Of a DNA stretch of 42,718 nucleotides, positions 21,371-30,055 are shown piece by piece; position 1 is the first letter of the stretch; each line of letters starts with the position of its first letter. The position numbers and the translations under genes were made by a program. The notes beneath the pieces were generated by a model, which ran no database searches, had not been told where the DNA came from, and saw nothing but the letters and a program-made list of their open reading frames with translations. The stretch is from Terriglobales bacterium. Its GTDB lineage: Bacteria; Acidobacteriota; Terriglobia; Terriglobales; Acidobacteriaceae. The stretch covers positions 1 through 42,718 of the forward strand of contig JAMXLI010000318.1 in the NCBI GenBank assembly GCA_024281115.1, written 5' to 3'.

Positions 21371-22444
21371 CTAGAACACCCGCAGCCGGATGGTGAGGTA
21401 CTTCTTGGGATTTTCCCGGATGGCGCGGATCAGGCTGCGCGACTCTACCAGCAGCTGGTCCGTGTTGTTGTAGAACGAGGGATTGCGAATCAGCATGCCC
21501 AGCGACCCTTGGCCACTGTCCAGGCGATTGGCGAGGTCATTCAGCTTGGTCACGGTGGCATTGATCTTGTCGGCGAATGCCTGGTTGCGCAGCGCCAGCC
21601 CCAAGGCGCCCTGGCCGGCATTCACATCCTCCAGCATCTTATTGGCTCGCGCGATGGTGGCATTGGCGTTGTCATACAGCGCCGGGTCCCGGATGAACTT
21701 GCCGGCCGTACCCTGCCCCGCATTGATCTGGTCCACTAACTGGTTCAGCTTGTCCACCGTGCCGTTGGCCTTGCGGTAGAGTTCGTCGTCCACCAGCAGT
21801 TTGCCCAGGCTGCCTTTGCCCTGGCTCACGTCGGTCGCCACTGCCTGGAATTCCGCAACGGTGGCGTTCAGCTTGTTGAACAGCGTGGGATCGTAGATCA
21901 GCTTCCCAATGGACCCGTTCCCGGTTTCGATGAATGCCACGATGCGGTCCACGCGGTTCAGCAGCGCGTTGATGTTCTGCAGCGTGGTCTGGCTGGCGCG
22001 GACCATGTCCTGCAGGTCCGGCTTGTTGCGGATGGGAAGCTCGTCCCCATTCTCCACCGGGGGGCGCCGGGCCTGCACGCTATCAATGTCTACGAATACT
22101 TCGCCCAGCACGCCGGCCGTGGTCAGCTCCGCCACCGAATCCTTGCGCAGGCTGTCGCGGTACCGGGTGGTCACCTTCATGACCACCTCCACCGGGGTAA
22201 GTCCGTGGTTGGGAATCACACGCACGCTTTCCACGTTGCCGATATCTACGCCCTGCAGGCGCACGGGAGCGCCCACGCGCAACCCGCTGGCATTGTCGAA
22301 GTAAGCTCGGAGCCGGATCTTGGCGGTGAACGGGCCGGCCGATCCCGTCATGAGGAATATCAGCAGCGCCAGCACCAGCGCCGCGAACAGCACTGTCAGG
22401 CCAACCTTGAGTTGCGACCACTTCAGTTGCTGCTGGCTAGGCAC
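21371..22444 (-). CDS. MlaD/MCE-domain protein with C-terminal tandem repeats
   Basis: N-terminal signal anchor; MCE domain LRAYFDNASGLRVGAPVRLQGVDIGNVESVRV; five 34-aa repeats. Confidence 0.9.
   Translation of the reverse strand: MPSQQQLKWSQLKVGLTVLFAALVLALLIFLMTGSAGPFTAKIRLRAYFDNASGLRVGAPVRLQGVDIGNVESVRVIPNHGLTPVEVVMKVTTRYRDSLRKDSVAELTTAGVLGEVFVDIDSVQARRPPVENGDELPIRNKPDLQDMVRASQTTLQNINALLNRVDRIVAFIETGNGSIGKLIYDPTLFNKLNATVAEFQAVATDVSQGKGSLGKLLVDDELYRKANGTVDKLNQLVDQINAGQGTAGKFIRDPALYDNANATIARANKMLEDVNAGQGALGLALRNQAFADKINATVTKLNDLANRLDSGQGSLGMLIRNPSFYNNTDQLLVESRSLIRAIRENPKKYLTIRLRVF
21413..21922 (-). repeat. Five consecutive 34-aa (102-bp) repeats in the MlaD protein
   Basis: Units begin GNGSIGKLIYDPTLF, GKGSLGKLLVDDELY, GQGTAGKFIRDPALY, GQGALGLALRNQAFA, GQGSLGMLIRNPSFY, each 34 residues apart. 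Confidence 0.85.
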
Positions 22445-22577
22445 CGTCTCCCCTGCAAATCCTGAGTGCGCCCACGGCGCTCACCCGGGCACGACGGACG
22501 CCACCGTGGCCCCGGGTGATGTGGCTCGCCAACTCCACGTCAGCAAGCAGTTGGCCAGATAATATCAAACGTCGCAA

Positions 22578-24974
22578 TCAGCCCCGAACGGCTGCCGCCC
22601 GGCGCTCGAAGGTGCTGGTGAGCGCGAACGCGAGCAGGTAGGCCGCCGCACCGTAGGTGAGCGTGACGTTGAGGCCGAACTCGATGGCAATCACTATGGC
22701 AAGCACCGATCCCAGAACGCTCGAGGCCGCATTCATGGCCCAGGCCCACTCCACTACGCTTGCGGTCTCGGCGCTTGCAAGAGCAGCCAGCCAGCGGAGA
22801 CCGGTGGGAAACGGCATCCCCATGGCGAATCCCAGAGGGATAAGCAAAGCGCCGCTCACCGCCAGCTTGGCTAAAAAGGGGAGGCCAACCAGCGCGCCCA
22901 ATACCGTGGGAAGGGCCAGCACGTAGGCCACAATCGCCGCCGCGATAATGACCAGCGGAATTCGCACCCGCCGCGGTTCCTCCAGCCAACGCCGTGAGGC
23001 CACGCTTCCCGCCCCGCTGGACAGCAAGAGCAGAAAGATGACCACGGTGAGCGCGTACGTGGGATGTCCAAGGAACAGGACAAAACGCTGGATGAAAGCC
23101 ATCTCCACCAGGATGTATCCCAGGCCGATGGCCACGAAATACACGAGATTCAACGCGTGGGCCCCGCTGCCGCCGTGCAGCCACAACGGTAGCACCAGGA
23201 ACAGCAGTACCGCGGCGACCGAGATGAGCACCACCATGGCCAGCACCACTACCCCCAGATTGACCTTCCAGTCCATGGCGCGGTTCACCACGGTGCGGTT
23301 GAGGATCTGCGACGTTTTCAGGGTAAAAAAGAAGAATGGATTATTGTCCGTCACCGGCGAGACATTGAATTCATAGATGCGGGCGAAGAGCGCCGGTTCC
23401 TTGCTGGCGATCAGTTGGCTGAAAGGGTTTTGCGGACGCTCGGAAGGCATGTATTGGGCGACCAGCGCCGTTTCTTTCATATGCGCGCGCGCCGCTGCCT
23501 CTTCCTCCGGCGTGAATGGGCTCTTCTTGGCCAACACCACCACCGGGATACCGTCGTCCTTCAACGCGCCTTCGGAAAAGACCATGAAGTGCCCGGAAGG
23601 ATCGCTTACCCCCATCTGGCGCAACGCGGCCATACCCTCCGACACCACCCGTAGCGCCTCGCGCGGGCGTCGGAACTCCCAGCGTGTGATCGCGATCATT
23701 CCGTCGGGGTTAAGGTGGTCGAAGTACTGCCGGAAAGCTTCCACCGTGTACAAGTTGTTCTCACTCAGTGCGAACGCGCCCGCTGCGGTGGAGGCCCAGG
23801 TGTCCACCAGTGTCATCTGAATCACGTCGTAGCGTTCCGCCGTGCCCCGGATAAAGGAGCGCCCGTCGCTCACGTAAACGTGCACCTGCGGCAGGGTATA
23901 GAGGTGGTAGGACCAGTCGGCATAGCGGCTGGTCATCACGTCGTTCACGATGATCGGGTTGATCTCAATCCCGGTCACGCTCGGGCTGCCGTTCCCCACC
24001 GCCCGCAGGACGTCCACCCCGCCCCCGGGTCCGATGATGGCGTACTTGCCCTTCGGACGCAGGATGTTGGCCATGGAAGGCGGCGACACCATTAGCCGTT
24101 TCTGCCACACCGTTCCCACCCACTTGGCCGGGTCGGCGTTCATGATCGCGCTGTTCGCGTCCTCATCGATCACGATCCAGCGCGAGCCGTCCTCTTTAAC
24201 GTCCACTTCGATGCGCGAGATTGAGTTCCAGCGCACGTACTCTACCTTGCTGGCGAACTTGGCAATCGGCGCGCCTTTCGCGTAAATCACGTCAATCCAG
24301 CGTCCATTGCGATTTGCCGCGAGGGTAACCAGCAGAACCAGGGCCAGCAACACCGCGGCTAACCGCGCTCGCCCGCCCGCCGACCAAAGCACGGCGGCTA
24401 CAGCCATTGCCAGTGCGGCGAACAGCACCGCGTTGGGACCGCCCATCCAGTTCAACAGCGGCACGATTCCCAGGCAGGCGGCAGCCCCTCCCAGCAGGTC
24501 GGCCCCGTACAGCTGCGGAATCCGGCGTGCTTCGCGGGCGAACACCACTGAGAACAGCAATCCGGTGAAGAAGAAAGGCACCGCGGAGCAGAGATAGATC
24601 AATGTCAGCCGCTTGAAATTGTGTCCGGTCAGCAGCAGCGACACGGGCGTGTGCAGCACCACTTCAAGCGCGATCACGATGGCGACGGCGTTCAGGCTGC
24701 AGGCCGCTGCTCCAATGTGGCGGGTGCTGAACCGGGCCAGCCATCCCCGCCGCAGGTAGGCAAAAACGCCGCCGGCCCCCAGTCCCAACAAGGCAATCGA
24801 GATCGCCAGAAAGGCGAAGTGGTAAAACAGCACGACGGAAAACAGCCGGGTCAGCGAGAGTTCCAGCAGCAGGGCGGCAAAACTCGCCAGCGCGATTCCG
24901 GCCCAGGGTGAACGGTTCACGGTCTCGGAGGGACTCGCCGGAGCGGGATTGGGAAGAACGACCGTCTCACTCAT
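22578..24974 (-). CDS. Membrane-embedded spermidine synthase-like (SAM-methyltransferase fold) fusion protein
   Basis: N-terminal multi-TM region, central IIGPGGGVDVLRAVGNGSPSVTGIEINPIIVND (Rossmann/SpeE-like), C-terminal multi-TM region. Confidence 0.8.
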   Translation of the reverse strand: MSETVVLPNPAPASPSETVNRSPWAGIALASFAALLLELSLTRLFSVVLFYHFAFLAISIALLGLGAGGVFAYLRRGWLARFSTRHIGAAACSLNAVAIVIALEVVLHTPVSLLLTGHNFKRLTLIYLCSAVPFFFTGLLFSVVFAREARRIPQLYGADLLGGAAACLGIVPLLNWMGGPNAVLFAALAMAVAAVLWSAGGRARLAAVLLALVLLVTLAANRNGRWIDVIYAKGAPIAKFASKVEYVRWNSISRIEVDVKEDGSRWIVIDEDANSAIMNADPAKWVGTVWQKRLMVSPPSMANILRPKGKYAIIGPGGGVDVLRAVGNGSPSVTGIEINPIIVNDVMTSRYADWSYHLYTLPQVHVYVSDGRSFIRGTAERYDVIQMTLVDTWASTAAGAFALSENNLYTVEAFRQYFDHLNPDGMIAITRWEFRRPREALRVVSEGMAALRQMGVSDPSGHFMVFSEGALKDDGIPVVVLAKKSPFTPEEEAAARAHMKETALVAQYMPSERPQNPFSQLIASKEPALFARIYEFNVSPVTDNNPFFFFTLKTSQILNRTVVNRAMDWKVNLGVVVLAMVVLISVAAVLLFLVLPLWLHGGSGAHALNLVYFVAIGLGYILVEMAFIQRFVLFLGHPTYALTVVIFLLLLSSGAGSVASRRWLEEPRRVRIPLVIIAAAIVAYVLALPTVLGALVGLPFLAKLAVSGALLIPLGFAMGMPFPTGLRWLAALASAETASVVEWAWAMNAASSVLGSVLAIVIAIEFGLNVTLTYGAAAYLLAFALTSTFERRAAAVRG

Positions 24975-25034
24975 CCACGAACCTTACAGTGCGCTTGCCC
25001 TCGGAACCCAGGGCCAGCGTCCAACCGCTGCGCT

Positions 25035-25412
25035 TCAACTCTCCAGAATGACTTGCGCTATGGCCTCGGCGGAAGTGTGCGAGAGCGACAGCGATGCCCG
25101 CGCCATTCCCAGGCGGGCGGCAAACTCCGCCGCCTTTCCCGCAAATGCCAGCGTGGGCCGGCTCCCCGGGAGGCGCCGCACCTCCAGGTCGCGCCAGCGC
25201 ACCCCGTGCCGCCATCCCGTGCCCAGGGCCTTCATGGCGGCTTCCTTGGCGGCAAAACGGGCGGCATAGCGTTCCACCCGGTTGGCCTTGGAATCACAGT
25301 AGCGTATTTCTTCAGCGGTGAAGATGCGGTCCAGAAACCTGCGCCCGTAGCGCTCCAGTACCGCCGCCACGCGCGGCACTTCCACGATATCTATGCCCGT
25401 GCCAACGATCAT
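25035..25412 (-). CDS. acpS: Holo-ACP synthase
   Basis: MIVGTGIDIVEVPRVAAVLERYGRRFLDRIFTAEEIRYC, ARFAAKEAAMKALGTG, LSLSHTSAEAIAQV; Met at 25412. Confidence 0.97.
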   Translation of the reverse strand: MIVGTGIDIVEVPRVAAVLERYGRRFLDRIFTAEEIRYCDSKANRVERYAARFAAKEAAMKALGTGWRHGVRWRDLEVRRLPGSRPTLAFAGKAAEFAARLGMARASLSLSHTSAEAIAQVILES

Positions 25413-25504
25413 CCCGGTGTACTGGACACGAAGCTTTTCGCCCCGAGGTGGATTTAAGGTATCACAGCGCCCCTCGGTGCCTTGCGCCGCGCGCGCGGCC
25501 GTTC

Positions 25505-26053
25505 TCAGGCTTCCAGTCCGGGCAGCACATCGCCCGGATAGATGACGTTCTGGCCCTGGCGCTGCGCCTCGGCCGTGAGCTTGTGCGGGCGCGGAGGACC
25601 TTGGCCGTCGATGTGCAGCACCTGGTGGCCGTGCGCCGCCAGGTAATCGGAGACCAGCATGCGATGACAACGGAAGTACACGCGTTCGGCGCACATGATG
25701 GCCACCCGCTTCTGCTCCGCCCAGCGCACCAGGTCCGCTGACGCCGCGTGAAACTCCTCGGTTGTCATGTAGTCGGCGTAGTTGCGGAAAGACGCGTTCC
25801 GCAGCCCCAGGTTGGGCGAGCGTTCCTGCTGCTTTTTGCGGCGGCCGCCCAGTGCCGGCAGCCAGCGGTATTCGATTCCGCGCGGCGGAAGTTCGCGTTC
25901 CAGATTCTCGCGGTTAAACTGCGGCAACCTGCGTGACCCGGGAAAGGCGCGAATGTCGCCGAGCGCCTCGATCCCGTGCGCCGCCAGGGTAGCCAATAAG
26001 TCCTCGAGGCTTCGCGTCGAATGACCGATGGTGTAAACGGTGGCGATGTTAAT
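25505..26053 (-). CDS. DUF488 family protein; N-terminus extends upstream of the ORF-track ATG with no canonical start
   Basis: Open frame from 26065 reads TAREINIATVYTIGHSTRSLEDLLATLAAHGIEALGDIRAFPGSRRLPQFN...MCAERVYFRCHRMLVSDYL; the TIGHS and CAE..CHR motifs are DUF488-like; start inferred in the AUU/AUC region (26053 or 26047). Confidence 0.75.
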   Translation of the reverse strand: MNIATVYTIGHSTRSLEDLLATLAAHGIEALGDIRAFPGSRRLPQFNRENLERELPPRGIEYRWLPALGGRRKKQQERSPNLGLRNASFRNYADYMTTEEFHAASADLVRWAEQKRVAIMCAERVYFRCHRMLVSDYLAAHGHQVLHIDGQGPPRPHKLTAEAQRQGQNVIYPGDVLPGLEA

Positions 26054-26065
26054 CTCCCGTGCGGT

Positions 26066-27487
26066 TCAGGACGTTCCGGCGGCCTGGCGCAGCGCGTCCG
26101 CGAGCGCAGAATCCTGCTCGGGAAAGACGGTGCGCAGATCGAGTAGCACGCGTTCGTCCTCCACGCGGGCGATCACCGGCGGCTCCCATTGCCGCAAGGC
26201 GCGCGCCAGCTGGTCCGCACTTCTCCCGGCACGGGTGAGCGCAAGCAGCACGGTCGGCAGCGTGGCTGCCGGCGCGGCACCGCCGCCAATCATGGATTCC
26301 CCCTGCTCAATCTCAATGGCGAGATTGGCAACGTCCCGCAGTTTGCTTTGCAGGCCGCGGGCGCGCTCACCAATCTCCTGGCGGCTCAAGCGCAGCATGC
26401 GAAGTACGGGAACGCTGCCGTCGCGGCGCACGTAGGCAAGCAGCGTCGCCTCTAACGCGGCATAGGTCAGCTTGTCCACCCGCAGCGCGCGAAACAGGGG
26501 GTTCTTCCGTATCCGGGTAATGAGCTCGCGTTGTCCGCTGAGCAGCCCCGCTTGCGGACCGCCCAGCAGCTTGTCGCCGCTGTAGGTGACCACGTCGGCA
26601 CCCGTCCGCAGGCTCTCGGCGACGCCGGGCTCCCCGCTCACGCCCACTGACGCAAGATCGAACAGAGCCCCGCTGCCCAGGTCTTCCATCACCGGCAACT
26701 GGCGCGCGCGCCCGAGGTCCACCAGTTGCTGAAGCGACGGCTGCTCGGTAAAGCCGGTAATCTGGAAATTCGAGCGATGCACCCGCAGCAGCAGCCGCGT
26801 CCTGTCGGTGATCGCCTGCTCATAATCGGAAATCCGCGTGCGGTTGGTGGTCCCCACTTCCCGCAAGATTGCGCCCGACTTGGCCATCACGTCGGGTATG
26901 CGGAACGATCCGCCAATTTCCACCAGCTCGCCACGCGAGACCACGACTTCGCCACCTTCCGCTAGCGAGTTCAAGGCCAGCAGCACAGCAGCCGCGTTGT
27001 TGTTCACCACCAGGGTTGTGGCATGGGTGCCGAGCTCCAGCAGCCCTGCCAGTAGCCGTTGGGCGTGCGTATCGCGCTCGCCACGCTCCCCGGTTTCCAG
27101 GTCATATTCCAGGTTGGAATAGCCGCAGGCGACCTCGGCCGCGTGTGCCAGCGCTTCCCGGGAGAGCGGCGCCCGTCCCAGATTGGTGTGCAGAACCACC
27201 CCGGTCGCGTTGATCACCGGGCGCAGCGAGTAACGCAGGCTGGCGCGCAAGTGCCGCTCGAGCGCGGCGCTAAGGCCGGCAACTGCCAGATCGACGCCCG
27301 CGTCGTCCAGCGTCCCCGCCGCGATGGCCCGGCGCACCTCCTCAAGTACCGCGCGCGCCGAATCCGCCACGGCGGCATGGCCCTCGCGTTCACTGAGCCC
27401 CGCCACCTCCGGCAGCCGCAGCAGTTCATCCACCGCCGGCAGGCGGCGGAAAAGAGCGGCGCGAGTTGCTTCCGTCGGTCGCGTCAT
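26066..27487 (-). CDS. selA: L-seryl-tRNA(Sec) selenium transferase
   Basis: RPVINATGVVLHTNLGRAPLS, VNNNAAAVLLALNSLAEGGEVVVSRGELVEIGGSFRIPDVM, TYSGDKLLGGPQAGLLSG. Confidence 0.96.
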   Translation of the reverse strand: MTRPTEATRAALFRRLPAVDELLRLPEVAGLSEREGHAAVADSARAVLEEVRRAIAAGTLDDAGVDLAVAGLSAALERHLRASLRYSLRPVINATGVVLHTNLGRAPLSREALAHAAEVACGYSNLEYDLETGERGERDTHAQRLLAGLLELGTHATTLVVNNNAAAVLLALNSLAEGGEVVVSRGELVEIGGSFRIPDVMAKSGAILREVGTTNRTRISDYEQAITDRTRLLLRVHRSNFQITGFTEQPSLQQLVDLGRARQLPVMEDLGSGALFDLASVGVSGEPGVAESLRTGADVVTYSGDKLLGGPQAGLLSGQRELITRIRKNPLFRALRVDKLTYAALEATLLAYVRRDGSVPVLRMLRLSRQEIGERARGLQSKLRDVANLAIEIEQGESMIGGGAAPAATLPTVLLALTRAGRSADQLARALRQWEPPVIARVEDERVLLDLRTVFPEQDSALADALRQAAGTS

Positions 27488-27508
27488 GCCGATATTTGAC
27501 CACACATT

Positions 27509-29656
27509 TCAGCCCACTTCGACCAGCCCGTACCGCCGGTTCCAATGCGAGCGCAGGTGCTTCACCGCACGCTCCAGTTCCTCGCGCGAGATCTCCTGGC
27601 TGGAGGAGCGCAACATGGCTGCCGCCTCTCGCTTGGCCAGTTCCAGCAGTTCGCGATCCCGCACCAGGTTCGCCACCCGCAAGGTGGGCATCCCCGCCTG
27701 CCGGGTGCCGAAGAATTCTCCCGGGCCGCGCAGTTCCAGGTCCAGTTCGGCCAGTTGGAAGCCGTCGTTGGTCCGCACCATGGCGTCGAGCCGCCGCTCG
27801 GCCTCGTCGCTGATCTTGCCGCCGGTCATCAGGACGCAGTAGGACTTTGCCGTGCCCCGTCCGATGCGCCCGCGCAGTTGATGCAGTTGCGAGAGCCCAA
27901 AACGCTCCGCGTGCTCCACCACCATCAGGTTGGCATTAGGCACGTCCACGCCAACCTCAATCACGGTAGTCGCGACCAGCACCTCGGTTTCACCGGCCTG
28001 GAAGCGCCGCATGGCCTCATCCTTTTCGTCGGCCTGCATGCGCCCGTGCAGCAGACCCACGCGCAATCCGGCCAGGACCTCGCGCCGCAACTTGTTGTAC
28101 ATGGAGATGGCGGCCTTGAGCTCCCGTTCCTCGCTCTCCTCGATCACGGGATACACCACGTAAGCCTGGTGTCCCGCCTCCACCTGCTTGCGCAGGAACG
28201 TCCATACTTCTTCGCTGCGCTCGTCAGAAACCCGGCGCGTCAGGATGGGCGAGCGGCCAGGCGGCATTTCGTCCAGCACGCTCACGTCCAGGTCGCCGTA
28301 GAGTGTCAGCGCCAGCGTGCGCGGGATGGGCGTCGCGGTCATCACCAGCGTATCCGGCTCCGCCGGCGACTCCGTTGTTTTCTTCATCAGGCGCATGCGC
28401 TGCAGCACGCCGAACCGGTGCTGTTCGTCCACGATCACCAGCCCCAGGTTGGCGAATTCCACCGTTTCCTGGATCAGCGCGTGCGTCCCGATCACCATCT
28501 GTGCGTTGCCCTGGGCCAGGTGGCGGCGCAGGTCGCGCTTCCGGCCCGGCTCGAGCGAGCCGGTCAGCAGCACGATACGGTAGCCCGCCTGTTCCAGGAT
28601 GCGGCGCGCCGACAGATAGTGCTGCGTCGCAAGGATTTCGGTGGGCGCCATCAATGCCACCTGGTAGCCATTTTCAATGGCAATGATGGCGGCTTCGAAA
28701 GCCACAATGGTTTTGCCCGACCCTACGTCTCCCTGCAGAAGGCGCCGCATAGGTGCCGGACGCCGCATGTCGTCGGCAATTTCCTTCAGCACGCGCTTTT
28801 GCGCTTCTGTGGGTCGGAAGGGCAGAATGCGCTTGATGGCCTGGCGCTCCCGATCCTCCAGGCTGAATGCGATTCCGGTTTGCGTCCGCTGGCGCTTGCG
28901 CTTGAGTTCCAGTCCCAGCTCCAGGAAAAACAACTCCTCAAAGATCAGCCTTCGATGCGCCGGAGTGCGGGCCGCCTGCAAGTCGCTGAGGCTGGTGCTT
29001 TCTTCCGGCCAGTGCACGCCCCAGAACGCCTGCTGCAAAGGCACCATCTCGTGGCGCGCCCGCACCGCGGCGGGCAAGGTTTCCTCCAGTTCCGGCAGGT
29101 TTTCCAGCACCCCGTGGATGGTGCGGCGGAACCACTTACTGGTGATGCGTCCCTGGTGAGCCGACTCGTAGATGGGCACGATCCGGCCTACTTCGAGTGA
29201 CTGCGCCGAAGAATCGCCATTTTCGTCCCCCGGCTCGGCCAGTACTTCCCATTGCGGCTGGATGACCTGCAATCCGCCGCCGCGCGTGTCCTGTTCCACC
29301 TTGCCGTAGAGCGCCACCGTTTGCCCGGGCTGAAACTTGCCTTCCAGGTAGCGGGCGTTGAACCACAACGATTTCAGGCGCGCGGTGCCCTGCCCGGCCA
29401 CCATCTGAAAGATGGTCTTCCCTGACCGGGTGCGAAACATGCCTGAGTTCCGCACCTCTGCGATCACTGTCGCCATCTCGCCCGGCCGCAGCTCGCTGAT
29501 GGTGCGCGGGTTGAGCCGGTCTTCATAGCGGAATGGAAGGTAATACAGAAGATCTTCGACCGTGGCCAGACCCTTCGCGGCCAGCGCCTCTCCCAGACGC
29601 GGCCCTACCCCCTTCACGTACTGGATGGGCGTGTTCAGGTCGAGCGCAGGGGACAT
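27509..29656 (-). CDS. recG: ATP-dependent DNA helicase RecG
   Basis: LLQGDVGSGKTIVAFEAAI, VIVDEQHRFGVLQR, VMTATPIPRTLALTLYGDLDVSVLDEMPPGR, QLRGRIGRG. Confidence 0.97.
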   Translation of the reverse strand: MSPALDLNTPIQYVKGVGPRLGEALAAKGLATVEDLLYYLPFRYEDRLNPRTISELRPGEMATVIAEVRNSGMFRTRSGKTIFQMVAGQGTARLKSLWFNARYLEGKFQPGQTVALYGKVEQDTRGGGLQVIQPQWEVLAEPGDENGDSSAQSLEVGRIVPIYESAHQGRITSKWFRRTIHGVLENLPELEETLPAAVRARHEMVPLQQAFWGVHWPEESTSLSDLQAARTPAHRRLIFEELFFLELGLELKRKRQRTQTGIAFSLEDRERQAIKRILPFRPTEAQKRVLKEIADDMRRPAPMRRLLQGDVGSGKTIVAFEAAIIAIENGYQVALMAPTEILATQHYLSARRILEQAGYRIVLLTGSLEPGRKRDLRRHLAQGNAQMVIGTHALIQETVEFANLGLVIVDEQHRFGVLQRMRLMKKTTESPAEPDTLVMTATPIPRTLALTLYGDLDVSVLDEMPPGRSPILTRRVSDERSEEVWTFLRKQVEAGHQAYVVYPVIEESEERELKAAISMYNKLRREVLAGLRVGLLHGRMQADEKDEAMRRFQAGETEVLVATTVIEVGVDVPNANLMVVEHAERFGLSQLHQLRGRIGRGTAKSYCVLMTGGKISDEAERRLDAMVRTNDGFQLAELDLELRGPGEFFGTRQAGMPTLRVANLVRDRELLELAKREAAAMLRSSSQEISREELERAVKHLRSHWNRRYGLVEVG

Positions 29657-29772
29657 GACGGGCCGCCGGACGCGGTTTCGGGTTGCAGATTTGCTTGAGC
29701 GTGATATTACCAGCAGCAGGAACGCCCCAATGGGCTTGGCGCGGCCATTGCTTGGCCGCAGGAGAAGGAGTC

Positions 29773-30000
29773 GTGGGTCCTCGGCGGGAATCATGGCGCT
29801 CTAATTTTCTGCAGTCCTTGATCTCGGTCCTGTTAGGCAATGCTGCCTACTTCCTGGTTATGCCCTATCTGCCTGCCCCAGCTCGCCACGGTTACCGTCG
29901 TTACGATCTGGGCCTGGTAGTGGACTTTTGGATGTGCCTGGTGATTTACGGCTTGATCTCGCTTTTCCGGCGCTGGCGACGCCACCAGTCACCCACTTAA
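29773..30000 (+). CDS. Small two-TM hypothetical membrane protein (GTG start proposed)
   Basis: VGPRRESWRSNFLQSLISVLLGNAAYFLVMPYLPAPARHGYRRYDLGLVVDFWMCLVIYGLISLFRRWRRHQ; purine-rich ggagaaggag before the GTG. Confidence 0.55.
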   Translation: MGPRRESWRSNFLQSLISVLLGNAAYFLVMPYLPAPARHGYRRYDLGLVVDFWMCLVIYGLISLFRRWRRHQSPT

Positions 30001-30055
30001 GTAACCGGCGGTAACCTCCTCAATCTGCTCGTCTGCGGCTAGTATTCGGAGAAAC

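Noticed and set aside
27545-29200. 551-aa plus-strand ORF antisense to recG
   Set aside because: Shadow of RecG; composition is His/Arg/Gln-rich without domain motifs
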